The notes: generated by a model not told the origin, from the letters alone. 64,000 nucleotides of DNA from Burkholderiaceae bacterium (GCA_024637155.1 JAGXFR010000058.1:21423-85422), one strand, 5' to 3'; positions 34,436 through 47,042 are shown, numbered from the stretch's first letter. Numbers and translations: made by a program.

Positions 34436-35767
34436 GTGAAGTTTGGCCCGGTTCGGGTCGGGTTGCTGGGCATCGGCACGGTGGGTGCCGGCACCTTCGA
34501 AGTGCTCTGGCGCAACCGCAGGGAAATCACCCGACGGGCCGGGCGGCGCATCGACATCACGCGGGTGGCCGACCTGGACACGGAGCGGGCGCAGCAGATC
34601 GTCGGCGACCGGGCCCAGGTGATCGCGGACGCCGCGGCCGTCGTCGGTGACCCGGAAATCGACATCGTCGTCGAGCTGATCGGCGGCACCGGCATCGCCA
34701 AGGAACTCGTGCTGCGTGCAATCGAGGCGGGCAAGCACGTGGTCACCGCCAACAAGGCGCTCCTGGCGATGCACGGCAACGAGATCTTCGCGGCCGCGTC
34801 GCGCCGGGGCGTGATGGTCGCGTTCGAGGCGGCGGTGGCGGGCGGGATCCCGATCGTGAAGGCCCTGCGCGAGGGGCTGAGCGCCAATCACATCGAGTGG
34901 ATCGCCGGCATCATCAACGGCACGACGAACTTCATCCTCTCGGAGATGCGTGACAAGGGACTCGCGTTCGAGACGGTGCTCGCCGAGGCACAGCGGCTGG
35001 GCTACGCCGAGTCGGACCCCACCTTCGACGTCGAGGGCATCGACGCGGCGCACAAGGTGACGATTCTCTCGGCGCTCGCGTTCGGAATCCCGGTGCAGTT
35101 CGACAAGTGTTACGTCGAGGGCATCTCGCAACTCGAGACCACGGACATCCGCTTCGCGGAACAGCTCGGCTACCGGATCAAGCTGCTCGGAATCGCGCGA
35201 CGGCGCGAGGGCAGCGACGGCGTGCGGGGCATCGAACTGCGCGTGCACCCGACGCTGATTCCCGCGCGCCGCCTGATCGCCAATGTCGAAGGGGCGATGA
35301 ACGCGGTCTGGGTCAAGGGCGACGCCGTCGGTCACACGATGTATTACGGCAAGGGCGCGGGCGCGGAACCGACCGCGAGCGCGGTGGTCGCCGACCTGAT
35401 CGACGTGGCGCGCGTCCTGACGGCGGATCCGGAAAACCGGGTGCCGCATCTGGCGTTTCAGGCGGAATCCATCTCCGACCTGCCGATCCTGCCGATGGAG
35501 GACGTCGAAACGGCGTACTACCTGCGTCTGCGGGTGGCCGACGAGCCCGGCGTGCTGGCCGACCTGGCGCGCATCCTGGCCGATGGCGGCATCTCGATCG
35601 ACGCGCTGCTGCAGCGCGAGCCCGCCGAGGGAGAGGACGAGACCGACATCGTGCTGCTCACGCACGTGGCGCGGGAGCGCCAGGTGAATCACGCGATCGC
35701 GCGCGTCGAGGCGCTCGCCACGGTGCTCTCGAAGGTCGTGCGCATTCGTCTCGAGGACCTCGCATAG
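34436..35767 (+). CDS. hom: homoserine dehydrogenase
   Basis: A 443-residue enzyme reducing aspartate semialdehyde to homoserine. It has the NAD(P)-binding GLLGIGTVG near the N-terminus, the catalytic KxN region HVVTANKALLA, the substrate domain (GIINGTTNFILSEM) and a C-terminal ACT domain (LADEPGVLADLARILAD) for threonine feedback. The GTG at 34436 is preferred because AGAGGA lies 8 bp upstream. The ATG at 34427 directly abuts that box. Confidence 0.96.
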   Translation: MKFGPVRVGLLGIGTVGAGTFEVLWRNRREITRRAGRRIDITRVADLDTERAQQIVGDRAQVIADAAAVVGDPEIDIVVELIGGTGIAKELVLRAIEAGKHVVTANKALLAMHGNEIFAAASRRGVMVAFEAAVAGGIPIVKALREGLSANHIEWIAGIINGTTNFILSEMRDKGLAFETVLAEAQRLGYAESDPTFDVEGIDAAHKVTILSALAFGIPVQFDKCYVEGISQLETTDIRFAEQLGYRIKLLGIARRREGSDGVRGIELRVHPTLIPARRLIANVEGAMNAVWVKGDAVGHTMYYGKGAGAEPTASAVVADLIDVARVLTADPENRVPHLAFQAESISDLPILPMEDVETAYYLRLRVADEPGVLADLARILADGGISIDALLQREPAEGEDETDIVLLTHVARERQVNHAIARVEALATVLSKVVRIRLEDLA

Positions 35768-35769
35768 CG

Positions 35770-37179
35770 ATGAAATACATCTCGACCCGCGGCGCGATGG
35801 CTGCTTCGGATTTCAGCGAGATCCTGCTCGGGGGCCTCGCGCCCGATGGCGGGCTGGTCGTTCCGCGCGAGTACCCGCAGATCGACGCGACCACGCTGCA
35901 GAGCTGGCGCGGGCTGGGCTACGGCGAACTCGCCTTCGAGGTGCTGAGCCGCTACGTGAGCGACATCGATGCGGCCGACCTGCGCGCGATCATTGCGCGC
36001 ACCTACACGGCCGAGGCCTTCGGCTCGGAAGAGATCACACCGGTACTCGAGCTCGAGCCCGGGCTGCACCTGTTGCGCCTCTCGAACGGTCCCACGCTCG
36101 CGTTCAAGGACGTGGCGATGCAGCTGCTCGGCAACCTCTTCGAGTACGTGCTCGCGCGCGAAGGTCGCTCGCTGAACATTCTCGGGGCGACTTCGGGCGA
36201 CACTGGCAGCGCGGCCGAGTACGCGATGCGCGGCAAGCAGAACGTGCGGGTGTTCATGCTCTCCCCCGACGCACGGATGAGCGCGTTCCAGCGCGCGCAG
36301 ATGTACTCGCTGTGCGATCCGAACATCTTCAACATCGCGGTCACCGGCGTTTTCGACGAATGCCAGGACCTGGTGAAGGCGATCTCGAACGACCTCGCGT
36401 TCAAGTCGCGCCACGCGATCGGCACGGTCAACTCGATCAACTGGGCGCGCGTGGCGGCACAGGTCGTCTACTACTTCAAGGCCTGGTTCGCGGTGACCAC
36501 GGGCAGCGACGAGCAGGTTTCGTTCAGCGTTCCGTCGGGGAACTTCGGCGATGTCCTCGCCGGTCACATCGCCCGCATGATGGGGCTGCCGATCGCGACG
36601 CTCGTGGTCGCGACCAACGAGAACGACGTCCTCGACGAGTTCTTCCGCACCGGCTGCTATCGGGTGCGTCGCGCCAGCGAAACCTGGGCGACGAGCAGTC
36701 CGTCGATGGACATCAGCAAGGCGTCGAATTTCGAGCGCTTCGTATTCGATCTGCTCGGGCGCGATCCGGATCGCCTCTCCTCGCTGTGGCTGCGGCTCGC
36801 GAACGAAGGTTCCTTCGACCTGGCGGGGAGCGCGGACTTCGCGTCGATCGGCCGCTTCGGTTTCGCTTCGGGAACGAGCCGGCATGCCGATCGGATTGCG
36901 ACGATTCGCCGGGTGCACGAGCGCTACGGGGTCGTCGTCGACACCCACACCGCCGACGGGCTGCACGTTGCCCAGTCGCACCGCGTCGCGGGCGTCCCGA
37001 TGATTTGCCTCGAGACCGCTCAGCCCGTGAAATTCGCCGCGGCGATCCGCGAGGCGCTGGGCGAGGAACCGCCGCGCCCGAGCGCCATCGTCGGACTGGA
37101 AGAGCGCGCGCAGCGTTTCACGCGCATGCCCGCCGATGTGCGCCTGCTCAAGCGCTTCATCGCCGAGCGCTGCGTCTGA
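35770..37179 (+). CDS. thrC: threonine synthase
   Basis: A 469-residue PLP enzyme converting O-phosphohomoserine to threonine. It starts MKYISTRG, has the PLP lysine in LAFKDVAMQ and the phosphate-binding GATSGDTGSAA motif. It lies 2 bp after hom, as expected for a threonine branch operon. Length is normal for the long (class 2-like) form. Confidence 0.97.
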   Translation: MKYISTRGAMAASDFSEILLGGLAPDGGLVVPREYPQIDATTLQSWRGLGYGELAFEVLSRYVSDIDAADLRAIIARTYTAEAFGSEEITPVLELEPGLHLLRLSNGPTLAFKDVAMQLLGNLFEYVLAREGRSLNILGATSGDTGSAAEYAMRGKQNVRVFMLSPDARMSAFQRAQMYSLCDPNIFNIAVTGVFDECQDLVKAISNDLAFKSRHAIGTVNSINWARVAAQVVYYFKAWFAVTTGSDEQVSFSVPSGNFGDVLAGHIARMMGLPIATLVVATNENDVLDEFFRTGCYRVRRASETWATSSPSMDISKASNFERFVFDLLGRDPDRLSSLWLRLANEGSFDLAGSADFASIGRFGFASGTSRHADRIATIRRVHERYGVVVDTHTADGLHVAQSHRVAGVPMICLETAQPVKFAAAIREALGEEPPRPSAIVGLEERAQRFTRMPADVRLLKRFIAERCV

Positions 37180-37216
37180 GGCGCAAAGGCGGGGTGTCGG
37201 ATACCGGCCCGGCGGT

Positions 37217-37801
37217 TCAGCGCCGGGTCTCGATCCATTCGATGGGACTGGCGTTCTCTGGCTTGAGTCCGCGGTACGGCGCGTAGTAGCGGGCGATCTC
37301 GCGCATCACGTCGGCGGGTTCGGCATCGCCGCCGAGTTCGATGAATTCCGTCAGCATCACCCGCCGGGTTGCGTAGTCGATCACCCCGAGCCCGAGCGGC
37401 GCCTCGAGGCGGCGCGCCAGATGGTAGAAGCCCGTGCGCCATCCGGCGGTGCACCGCCTCGTACCCTCAGGCGCGATCGCGACCCAGCAGGTGGGCTGCT
37501 CCCGGATCAATTCCGCAAGCGCGCCGATCGCGCCCTGCGGGCTGCGCCGGTCGATGGGCAGCCCGCCCCAGCGCCGCATGAAGAAGCCCAGCGGCCAGCG
37601 AAACAGCGTGTGCTTGCCGACGAACTTCAGCTCGAGTTCGATCGACCAGATCGCGAGCAGGCCGAGAGGGAAATCCCAGTTCGAGGTGTGCGGGTAGGCC
37701 ACGATCACACCGCGCTTCGCCGGCAAGCCGTTGAACTCGATCTTCCAGCCCAGCATGCGGAACACGGCCGCGGCCAGACGTCGTCGTATCGGATGCGACA
37801 T
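37217..37801 (-). CDS. lysophospholipid acyltransferase family protein
   Basis: A 194-residue PlsC-superfamily protein. Motif I is H-x4-D in PHTSNWD, and motif III is PEGTRR. It is shorter than typical PlsC and resembles the family annotated as 1-acyl-glycerol-3-phosphate acyltransferase-like. It is likely membrane-associated. It converges on thrC with a GC-rich inverted repeat between them and diverges from mobB. Confidence 0.88.
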   Translation of the reverse strand: MSHPIRRRLAAAVFRMLGWKIEFNGLPAKRGVIVAYPHTSNWDFPLGLLAIWSIELELKFVGKHTLFRWPLGFFMRRWGGLPIDRRSPQGAIGALAELIREQPTCWVAIAPEGTRRCTAGWRTGFYHLARRLEAPLGLGVIDYATRRVMLTEFIELGGDAEPADVMREIARYYAPYRGLKPENASPIEWIETRR

Positions 37802-37902
37802 CGTCGGCTCCGAGAGGGTGAGTGGTGCGCGGGCAGTATGCCACTTGCCGCGGTGCGGTTGGGGTGGGTCGGCTAGAATTCCGGGTTCACACAGGGCGGG
37901 GC

Positions 37903-38421
37903 ATGCACGTATTCGGGTTCGCCGGATTCTCGGGATCGGGCAAGACGACGCTGATCGAGCAACTGATCCCGCGCTTCATCGCGCGCGGCATGCGCGTCTC
38001 GCTGATCAAGCATGCCCACCACCAGTTCGATGTCGATACGCCCGGCAAGGACTCGTACCGTCACCGCGAGGCCGGCGCCACCGAGGTCCTGATCACATCG
38101 GATCAGCGCTGGGTGCTGATGCACGAATTGCGCGGCGAGAGCGAGCCGGAACTCGACGAACAGATTCGCTGTCTCTCGCCCTGCGACCTGGTGCTCGTCG
38201 AGGGTTACAAGCGCTCCGATATTCCGAAGATCGAAGTGCACCGGCGCGTGTCCGGCAAGCCGCTGCTCTATCCGGAGGATCCCTTCATCGTCGCGATCGC
38301 CACCGACGAGAAAATCGCCACCGCGCTGCCGCAGTTCGACCTGAACGACCCGGACGCGATCGCCGCCTTCATCGTCGATTCCATGACAAGTCCCCATGAA
38401 ACAGGCACTGCTGTCCTTTGA
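37903..38421 (+). CDS. mobB: molybdopterin-guanine dinucleotide biosynthesis protein MobB
   Basis: A 172-residue P-loop GTPase (FAGFSGSGKTTLIEQLI) with the conserved KHAHHQFDVDTPGKDSYRHREAG segment. It assists MobA in attaching GMP to molybdopterin; mobA is not in the window. The ATG at 37903 follows GGGCGGGG. It overlaps moeA by 26 bp, so the two are coupled. Confidence 0.94.
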   Translation: MHVFGFAGFSGSGKTTLIEQLIPRFIARGMRVSLIKHAHHQFDVDTPGKDSYRHREAGATEVLITSDQRWVLMHELRGESEPELDEQIRCLSPCDLVLVEGYKRSDIPKIEVHRRVSGKPLLYPEDPFIVAIATDEKIATALPQFDLNDPDAIAAFIVDSMTSPHETGTAVL

Positions 38422-39613
38422 CGACGCGCTGGCCGCGCTGCTCGCGCGCGCGCAGCCGATCGGCGACGAGGAGTCGGTAGCCACAATCGACGCGCTCGAC
38501 CGGGTGCTCGCAGCGGACCTGCGTTCCGCGCTGGACGTGCCGCCCCTCGACAACGCCGAAATGGATGGCTACGCAGTGCGCGCGGCCGAGGTCACGCCCG
38601 GTGCGGTGCTGCCGGTCACACAGCGCGTTGCCGCCGGACACGTCGGCGCGGCGCTGGCGAGCGGAACCTGCGCGCGGATCTTCACCGGCGCGCCGCTTCC
38701 GGACGGTGCCGACGCGGTCGTCATGCAGGAACAGGCACGTGTGCAGGAGGACGGCGTGGTGTTCGAGCATGTTCCCCGGCCGGGCGAATGGGTGCGGCGC
38801 CGCGGCGAGGACATCCGCGCGGGATCGGTGATCCTGCCGGCCGGCACCCGCTTGGCGCCCGAGCACTGCGCGCTCGCCGCATCGGTCGGCCTCGCGACGA
38901 TCCCGGTCGTGCGCCGCCCGCGCGTCGCCTGCTTCTTCACCGGCGACGAGCTGGCGATGCCGGGCGAAGTGCTGCGCCCGGGCGCGATCTACAACAGTAA
39001 CCGCTTCCTGATCGTCAACCTGCTGCGCCGGCTCGGCTGCGCAGCGACCGACCTGGGCAACGTCGCGGACTCGCTCGCGGCCACGCGCGCGGCGTTGCGC
39101 GAAGCGGCTGCCGCGCACGACCTCGTGCTCACCTCGGGTGGTGTTTCGGTGGGCGAGGAAGACCATGTGCGCGCGGCCGTCCAGGCCGAGGGAGAGATCG
39201 ACTTGTGGCGCATCGCGATCAAGCCCGGCAAGCCGCTGGCCTGCGGCCGCGTGCGTCGGGCGCCGGACGACTTCGCGCATTTCATCGGGCTGCCCGGGAA
39301 CCCGGTGTCGAGCTTCGTGTCCTTCGTGCTCTTGGTGCGCCCGTTTCTGCTGCGCCTCGCCGGCGTCCGGACGGTGGCGCCGGTGGCGCTGGCGCTGCGG
39401 GCCGATTTCGACTGGCCCGACCCGGTGGCGCGGCGCGAATTCCTGCGCGCTAGAATGAACGCGCAGGGCGGGCTCGAGCTTTTCGGTCATCAGGGTTCCG
39501 GGGTCCTGACCTCGCTGGTCTGGGCGGACGGATTGGTGGACAACCCCCCGGGGCAGGTGATTCGCCAGGGCGACTTGGTGCGCTTCCTGCCCCTTAGCGG
39601 ACTGACGCATTGA
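38396..39613 (+). CDS. moeA: molybdopterin molybdenumtransferase MoeA
   Basis: A 405-residue enzyme inserting molybdenum into adenylylated molybdopterin. The N-terminal LDVPPLDNAEMDGYAVR and the core TSGGVSVGEEDHV and GLPGNPVSSFV motifs are diagnostic, and a C-terminal beta-barrel domain is present. It overlaps mobB and is followed 1 bp later by moaD. Confidence 0.96.
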   Translation: MKQALLSFDDALAALLARAQPIGDEESVATIDALDRVLAADLRSALDVPPLDNAEMDGYAVRAAEVTPGAVLPVTQRVAAGHVGAALASGTCARIFTGAPLPDGADAVVMQEQARVQEDGVVFEHVPRPGEWVRRRGEDIRAGSVILPAGTRLAPEHCALAASVGLATIPVVRRPRVACFFTGDELAMPGEVLRPGAIYNSNRFLIVNLLRRLGCAATDLGNVADSLAATRAALREAAAAHDLVLTSGGVSVGEEDHVRAAVQAEGEIDLWRIAIKPGKPLACGRVRRAPDDFAHFIGLPGNPVSSFVSFVLLVRPFLLRLAGVRTVAPVALALRADFDWPDPVARREFLRARMNAQGGLELFGHQGSGVLTSLVWADGLVDNPPGQVIRQGDLVRFLPLSGLTH

Positions 39614-39614
39614 C

Positions 39615-39872
39615 ATGAGAATCAAGGTGCTTTTCTTCGCCGGGCTGCGCGAGGCCGTCGGAACGGGCCGCGAGGAGCTCGAACTGCCGGGCGGTGTCGA
39701 CACGGCCGGCGCGCTGCGCGCCCACCTGATCGCGCGCGGTGGCGCCTGGGCACAGGCGCTCGGCGGTACGCGCACGGTTCGCATCGCCGTCGACCAGGCG
39801 CTCGCGGCCCCCGAGAGCCGGATTCAGGAGGGCGCCGAAGTGGCGTTCTTCCCGCCGGTCACGGGCGGCTAG
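39615..39872 (+). CDS. moaD: molybdopterin synthase small subunit MoaD
   Basis: An 85-residue ubiquitin-fold sulfur carrier that starts MRIKVLFFAGLREAVG and ends in the required PPVTGG. The C-terminal Gly is thiocarboxylated and inserted into MoaE. It sits between moeA and moaE in a continuous operon. Confidence 0.95.
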   Translation: MRIKVLFFAGLREAVGTGREELELPGGVDTAGALRAHLIARGGAWAQALGGTRTVRIAVDQALAAPESRIQEGAEVAFFPPVTGG

Positions 39873-39894
39873 GCGGCGGCGCGAGGCGAGCGCG

Positions 39895-40341
39895 ATGCCG
39901 GTGCGGGTTCAGCAGCAGGATTTCGACGTCGGCGCGGAACTGGCCGCGCTGCGCGCCGGTGACGCGCGCGTGGGTGCCGTGGCCGCCTTCGTCGGCACGG
40001 TGCGCGATGTCAGCGAGGGCAGCGTCGTGGCCGCGATGACGCTGGAGCACTACCCGGGGATGACCGAGAAGGCGCTCGAGGAGATCTGCAACGAGGCACA
40101 AGAACGCTGGCAGCTCTACCAGACGCTGGTCGTGCACCGGGTCGGGAAACTGCGGCCGCTCGACCAGATCGTGCTGGTGATCGTCACCTCGGCGCATCGC
40201 GCAGATGCGTTTGCGGCCTGCGCGTACATCATGGACTTCCTCAAGACGCGCGCCCCGTTCTGGAAGAAGGAGTTCACCGGGCGGGGCGAGCGCTGGGTCG
40301 AGGCGCGCGACTCCGACGACGAGGCCGCGTCGCGGTGGTAG
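39895..40341 (+). CDS. moaE: molybdopterin synthase catalytic subunit MoaE
   Basis: A 148-residue enzyme converting precursor Z to molybdopterin with MoaD. Motifs are GAVAAFVGTVRD, MTLEHYPGMTEK, VVHRVGKLRP and the active-site lysines in KTRAPFWKKE. The ATG at 39895 opens the family sequence; the longer frame reads through moaD. Confidence 0.96.
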   Translation: MPVRVQQQDFDVGAELAALRAGDARVGAVAAFVGTVRDVSEGSVVAAMTLEHYPGMTEKALEEICNEAQERWQLYQTLVVHRVGKLRPLDQIVLVIVTSAHRADAFAACAYIMDFLKTRAPFWKKEFTGRGERWVEARDSDDEAASRW

Positions 40342-40393
40342 GCGATCCAAGGGCCGCTCGCGACGCGCGACTCCGCAGCGCCGGAGCACGGCG

Positions 40394-40798
40394 ATGACGG
40401 TCATTCCGATCCCCCACGGACCCGGGGGCTATCTGGCGGTGGCCGGGGGCGCGGTGCTCGGCGCGTGGTTGCGCATGCTCCTGGGCATCTGGCTCAACCC
40501 GGTGCATCCCTACTTCGCGTTGGGCACCTGGGCGGCAAACCTCATGGGGGGGCTGCTGGTCGGCATGGCGGTTGCGGCGTTCGCGCGACACCCCGAGCTC
40601 GACCCCGCGTGGCGAATGTTCCTGCTCACCGGCTTTCTCGGCGCGCTCACGACCTTCTCGACCTTCTCTTCGGAATCGCTCGCACTCATTCAGCACGGCC
40701 GCGTCGCCTGGGCGCTGGTGCACTCGGGCGCGCACCTGCTCGGATCGCTCGCGATGGCGGCGCTCGGCTACCGGCTGGTCGGTCCGCCGCTCTCCTGA
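40394..40798 (+). CDS. crcB: fluoride ion channel CrcB/Fluc
   Basis: A 134-residue protein with four TM helices that exports fluoride as a dual-topology dimer. The family motifs are GGAVLGAWLR, LGTWAANLMGG and the signature GFLGALTTFSTFSSE. It follows moaE by 52 bp. I see no fluoride riboswitch in that gap. Confidence 0.94.
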   Translation: MTVIPIPHGPGGYLAVAGGAVLGAWLRMLLGIWLNPVHPYFALGTWAANLMGGLLVGMAVAAFARHPELDPAWRMFLLTGFLGALTTFSTFSSESLALIQHGRVAWALVHSGAHLLGSLAMAALGYRLVGPPLS

Positions 40799-40853
40799 GG
40801 ACGCGGACTGCGCCGGCAGGTCGGCTTGTTCCGCCGCTCCTCGGGGCGGCGCG

Positions 40854-41981
40854 TCAGCGGGTTCCGAAGGTGGTCGGTCCGAACAGGTTGCGATGTGCGG
40901 CCGGCTGGCTGCGCCAGTACTGCGGGGGCACACGCACGCTCGCGCCGAGCTCGGCGGCGGCATGCCAGGGCCAGCGCGGGTCATAGAGCATGCCGCGCGC
41001 GAGCGCGACCAGATCGGCCTGGCCCGTCGCGACGATTTCCTCCGCCTGGCCCGCCTCGGTGATCATGCCCACTGTCATCACCGCGATCGGCACTTCCCGC
41101 TTGATGCGCTCTGCGAAGGCCACCTGGTAGCCGGGTTTGAGTTCGATCTTCTGCAGCGGCGAGACGCCTCCGCTCGAGACATCGATCCAGTCGAGCCCGA
41201 GCTCCGCGGCGCGGCGCGTGAACGCGACCGCGTCGGCGATGTCCCAGCGCTCGTCCTCGGGAAGATCGGCGCGCCAGTCGGTGGCCGAGATCCGCATGCC
41301 CATCGGGCGCTCCGCGGGCCAGACTTCGCGCAGCGCCGCGACGACTTCGAGCGGGAAGCGCATCCGGTTCTCCGGGCTGCCGCCGTAGCGGTCGGTGCGC
41401 CGATTGGCGATCGGGGAGAGAAACTGGTGCATCAGGTAGCCGTGCGCCGCGTGCAGTTCGATCGAATCGAAGCCCAACCGCAGCGCGCGCCGGGCCGTCG
41501 CCACATAGCGCTCGCGCAGCGCGTCGAGTTCGTCGGCCGCGAGGGCGCGCGGCGCGGCCTCGTCGTCGCGATGGGGCAGCGCCGAGGGTGCCACCGTCGG
41601 CCAGCCGCCGTCTTGCGCCGCGAGCAGCTGGCCCCCCTGCCACGGCGGCGCGCTCGAGGCCTTGCGCCCGGCGTGCGCGATCTGCAGGCAGATGTGCGTG
41701 TCCGACAGCGTGCGCACGGCGCTGAGCACGTCGCCCAGCGCCGCCTCGCAGCGCTCGTCCCACAGTCCAAGACACCCCGGTGTGATCCGGCCCTCCGGCG
41801 CGATGGCGGTCGCCTCGACCACCAGCATCCCGGCGCCGGAGATCGCCAGCTGCCCCAGGTGGACCTTGTGCCAGTCCTGCGCTGCGCCGTCGTGGGCCGA
41901 ATAGGTACACATCGGGGAGACGACGATGCGGTTGGCCAGTTCGGCTTCGCGCAGCCGAAGCGGGGTGAACAGCGCGCTCAT
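40854..41981 (-). CDS. old yellow enzyme family NADH:flavin oxidoreductase (YqjM-like)
   Basis: A 375-residue FMN-dependent TIM-barrel enzyme. The N-terminus ([29 protein letters not shown]) has the Cys of the thermophilic-like/YqjM class. [11 protein letters not shown] and [14 protein letters not shown] complete the FMN and substrate site. It reduces activated C=C bonds; the physiological substrate is unknown. It diverges from clpB, whose heat-shock promoter lies in the shared gap. Confidence 0.93.
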   Translation of the reverse strand: MSALFTPLRLREAELANRIVVSPMCTYSAHDGAAQDWHKVHLGQLAISGAGMLVVEATAIAPEGRITPGCLGLWDERCEAALGDVLSAVRTLSDTHICLQIAHAGRKASSAPPWQGGQLLAAQDGGWPTVAPSALPHRDDEAAPRALAADELDALRERYVATARRALRLGFDSIELHAAHGYLMHQFLSPIANRRTDRYGGSPENRMRFPLEVVAALREVWPAERPMGMRISATDWRADLPEDERWDIADAVAFTRRAAELGLDWIDVSSGGVSPLQKIELKPGYQVAFAERIKREVPIAVMTVGMITEAGQAEEIVATGQADLVALARGMLYDPRWPWHAAAELGASVRVPPQYWRSQPAAHRNLFGPTTFGTR

Positions 41982-42027
41982 GGCAGTTTCCTCTGATTCA
42001 TCGGGTGTCGGGCATTATGCGACAGGC

Positions 42028-42056
42028 CTTGAAATTCGGCGCCTTGCGCCCAAAAT
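42028..42056 (+). promoter_or_regulatory. predicted sigma32 (heat shock) promoter of clpB
   Basis: CTTGAAA (42028-42034), a 14-bp spacer and CCCAAAAT (42049-42056) match the RpoH consensus CTTGAAA-N11-16-CCCCATnT well. It lies 37 bp before the clpB start. Confidence 0.75.
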
Positions 42057-42092
42057 CCCTGACAACAGCCATTTCAATGAAGGGACGCTGCC

Positions 42093-44699
<2,607 letters not shown>

Positions 44700-44762
44700 G
44701 GGCTGCGCAATTTATGTTTTACTAGGCGACTTTCCCCCTTTGCAAACAGGCAGGTGCGCCCC

Positions 44763-47042
44763 GTGAAATTCCGTTTTCCGATCGTGATCATCGACGAGGA
44801 CTGGAAGTCCGATTCCGCCAGCGGGCTCGGCGTGCGGGCGCTCGCCAAGGCCATCGAAGAGCAGGGCATGAGCGTCGTGGGCGGCTTCACTTACGTCGAC
44901 GTCGCCATGGTTGCCCACCAGTCCGCCCGGGCGGGCGCTTTCGTCGTTTCGATCGATGACGAGGAAATCGCCGAGGACGGCGCCGAGAGCGAAACCGTTC
45001 TCGATCTGCGCAAGTTCATCCAGGAGACGCGGCGACGCAACGAGCATATCCCGATCTTCCTGTTCGGGGAGACGCGCACTTCGCAGCACATCCCCAACGA
45101 CATCCTGCGCGAGTTGCACGGCTTCATCCACATGTTCGAGGACACGCCTGAGTTCGTGGCCCGCTACATCATCCGCGAGGCGACGAACTACCTGAACGCG
45201 CTCGCGCCGCCCTTTTTCCGGGCGCTGGTCCACTATGCCAACGACGGGTCCTATTCCTGGCACTGCCCGGGGCATTCCGGCGGCGTTGCTTTTCTCAAGA
45301 GCCCGGTCGGGCAGATGTTCCATCAGTTCTTCGGCGAAAACATGCTGCGCGCCGACGTCTGCAACGCCGTCGACGAACTCGGCCAGCTGCTCGACCATAC
45401 GGGTCCCGTCGCGGCCTCCGAGCGCAATGCGGCGCGCATCTTCAACTGCGATCACCTGTACTTCGTCACCAACGGCACTTCGACCTCGAACAAGATCGTC
45501 TGGCATGCGAACGTGGGCTCCGACGACGTCGTGCTCGTCGATCGCAACTGCCACAAGTCGGTCCTGCACGCGATCATGATGACCGGTACTGTGCCGATCT
45601 TCCTGCAGCCGACGCGCAACCACCTCGGGATCATCGGCCCGATCCCGCTCGAGGAGTTCGACCCCGAGAGCATCCAGCGCAAGATCGAAGCCAACCCGCT
45701 GATCCGGGACAAGAGCGTGCGCCCGCGGGTGATGACCATCACCCAGTCGACGTACGACGGGGTGATCTACAACGTCGAGCGCATCAAGCGCACGCTGGGC
45801 GACTACATCGAGAACCTGCACTTCGACGAGGCATGGCTGCCGCACGCCACGTTCCACAGCTTCTATCACGAGTTCCACGCGATCGGCCCGAACCGTCCGC
45901 GCAGCAAGGACGCGATGATCTTCGCGACGCAGTCGACCCACAAGCTGCTTGCCGGACTCTCGCAGGCCTCGCAGATCCTGGTGCAGGATTCCGAGACGCG
46001 CCACCTGGACGCGTACCGCTTCAACGAGGCCTACCTGATGCACACCTCGACGAGTCCCCAGTACGCGATCATCGCGTCGTGCGACGTCGCCGCGGCGATG
46101 ATGGAGCCTCCGGGCGGCACGGCGCTGGTCGAGGAGTCGATCTTCGAGTCCCTCGAATTCCGCCGCGCGATGCGCAAGGTCGACGCCGAGTACGGCGACT
46201 CGTGGTGGTTCCAGGTATGGGGGCCGCGCAATCTGGCCGAGGCGGGGATCGGAAACCGCGAGAAATGGTTCCTCAAGTCCAGCGACAAGTGGCACGGCTT
46301 TGGCAAGCTGGCGACGAACTTCACGATGCTCGACCCGATCAAGGCCACGATCGTGACTCCGGGCCTGGACATCAACGGGCGCTTCGCCTCATGGGGGATT
46401 CCGGCTTCGATCGCGACCAAGTACCTGGCCGAGCATGGGGTCGTGGTCGAGAAGACGGGCCTGTACTCGTTCTTCGTGATGTTCACGATCGGCATCACGA
46501 AGGGGCGCTGGAACACGCTCGTCACCGAACTGCAGCAGTTCAAGACGGACTACGACAACAACCAGCCGCTGTGGCGCGTGATGCCTGATTTCGTGCAGGC
46601 CTATCCGCAGTACGAGCGGGTCGGGCTGCGCGACCTGGCGCAGCGCATCCACGAGGAGTACCGGCGCAGCGACGTCGCGCGCGTCACGACCGAGATGTAC
46701 CTCTCGCCGATGGAGCCGGCGATGAAGCCCTCGACGGCCTATGAATGCCTGGCGCATCGACAGGTCGATCGGGTGCCGATCGATGAACTCGAGGGGCGCG
46801 TGACGACGATGCTGGTCACCCCCTATCCGCCGGGAATTCCGCTGCTGATTCCGGGGGAGCGCTTCAACCGCGCGATCGTCGAGTACCTGAAATTTGTGCG
46901 CGGCTTCAACCAGAGCTTTCCGGGCTTCGATACCGACGTCCACGGACTGGTGGTCGAGCGCCGCGAAGGCGTCGATCACTACTTCGTCGACTGTGTCGCT
47001 GCGTCCGTTACGGCGAGCCGCGTTCCCGACAGCAAGTCGTAG
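44763..47042 (+). CDS. PLP-dependent Orn/Lys/Arg decarboxylase
   Basis: A 759-residue enzyme with an N-terminal wing domain (KFRFPIVIIDEDWKS), the aspartate aminotransferase-fold core (SWHCPGHSGGVAF) with the PLP lysine in QSTHKLLAG, and a C-terminal domain. Of two GTG codons (44754, 44763), the second has AGG at a better spacing and matches the family N-terminus. Substrate (Arg, Lys or Orn) cannot be decided by eye. The 3' end overlaps the convergent RDD gene by 64 bp. Confidence 0.93.
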   Translation: MKFRFPIVIIDEDWKSDSASGLGVRALAKAIEEQGMSVVGGFTYVDVAMVAHQSARAGAFVVSIDDEEIAEDGAESETVLDLRKFIQETRRRNEHIPIFLFGETRTSQHIPNDILRELHGFIHMFEDTPEFVARYIIREATNYLNALAPPFFRALVHYANDGSYSWHCPGHSGGVAFLKSPVGQMFHQFFGENMLRADVCNAVDELGQLLDHTGPVAASERNAARIFNCDHLYFVTNGTSTSNKIVWHANVGSDDVVLVDRNCHKSVLHAIMMTGTVPIFLQPTRNHLGIIGPIPLEEFDPESIQRKIEANPLIRDKSVRPRVMTITQSTYDGVIYNVERIKRTLGDYIENLHFDEAWLPHATFHSFYHEFHAIGPNRPRSKDAMIFATQSTHKLLAGLSQASQILVQDSETRHLDAYRFNEAYLMHTSTSPQYAIIASCDVAAAMMEPPGGTALVEESIFESLEFRRAMRKVDAEYGDSWWFQVWGPRNLAEAGIGNREKWFLKSSDKWHGFGKLATNFTMLDPIKATIVTPGLDINGRFASWGIPASIATKYLAEHGVVVEKTGLYSFFVMFTIGITKGRWNTLVTELQQFKTDYDNNQPLWRVMPDFVQAYPQYERVGLRDLAQRIHEEYRRSDVARVTTEMYLSPMEPAMKPSTAYECLAHRQVDRVPIDELEGRVTTMLVTPYPPGIPLLIPGERFNRAIVEYLKFVRGFNQSFPGFDTDVHGLVVERREGVDHYFVDCVAASVTASRVPDSKS

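Noticed and set aside
37208..37227. Inverted repeat CCCGGCG/CGCCGGG between thrC and the acyltransferase, considered as a bidirectional terminator
   Set aside because: The stem is only 7 bp, part of it lies in coding sequence and no T-run follows on either side.
40342..40393. Possible fluoride riboswitch before crcB
   Set aside because: The gap is only 52 bp and shows no pseudoknot-like pattern that I can identify.
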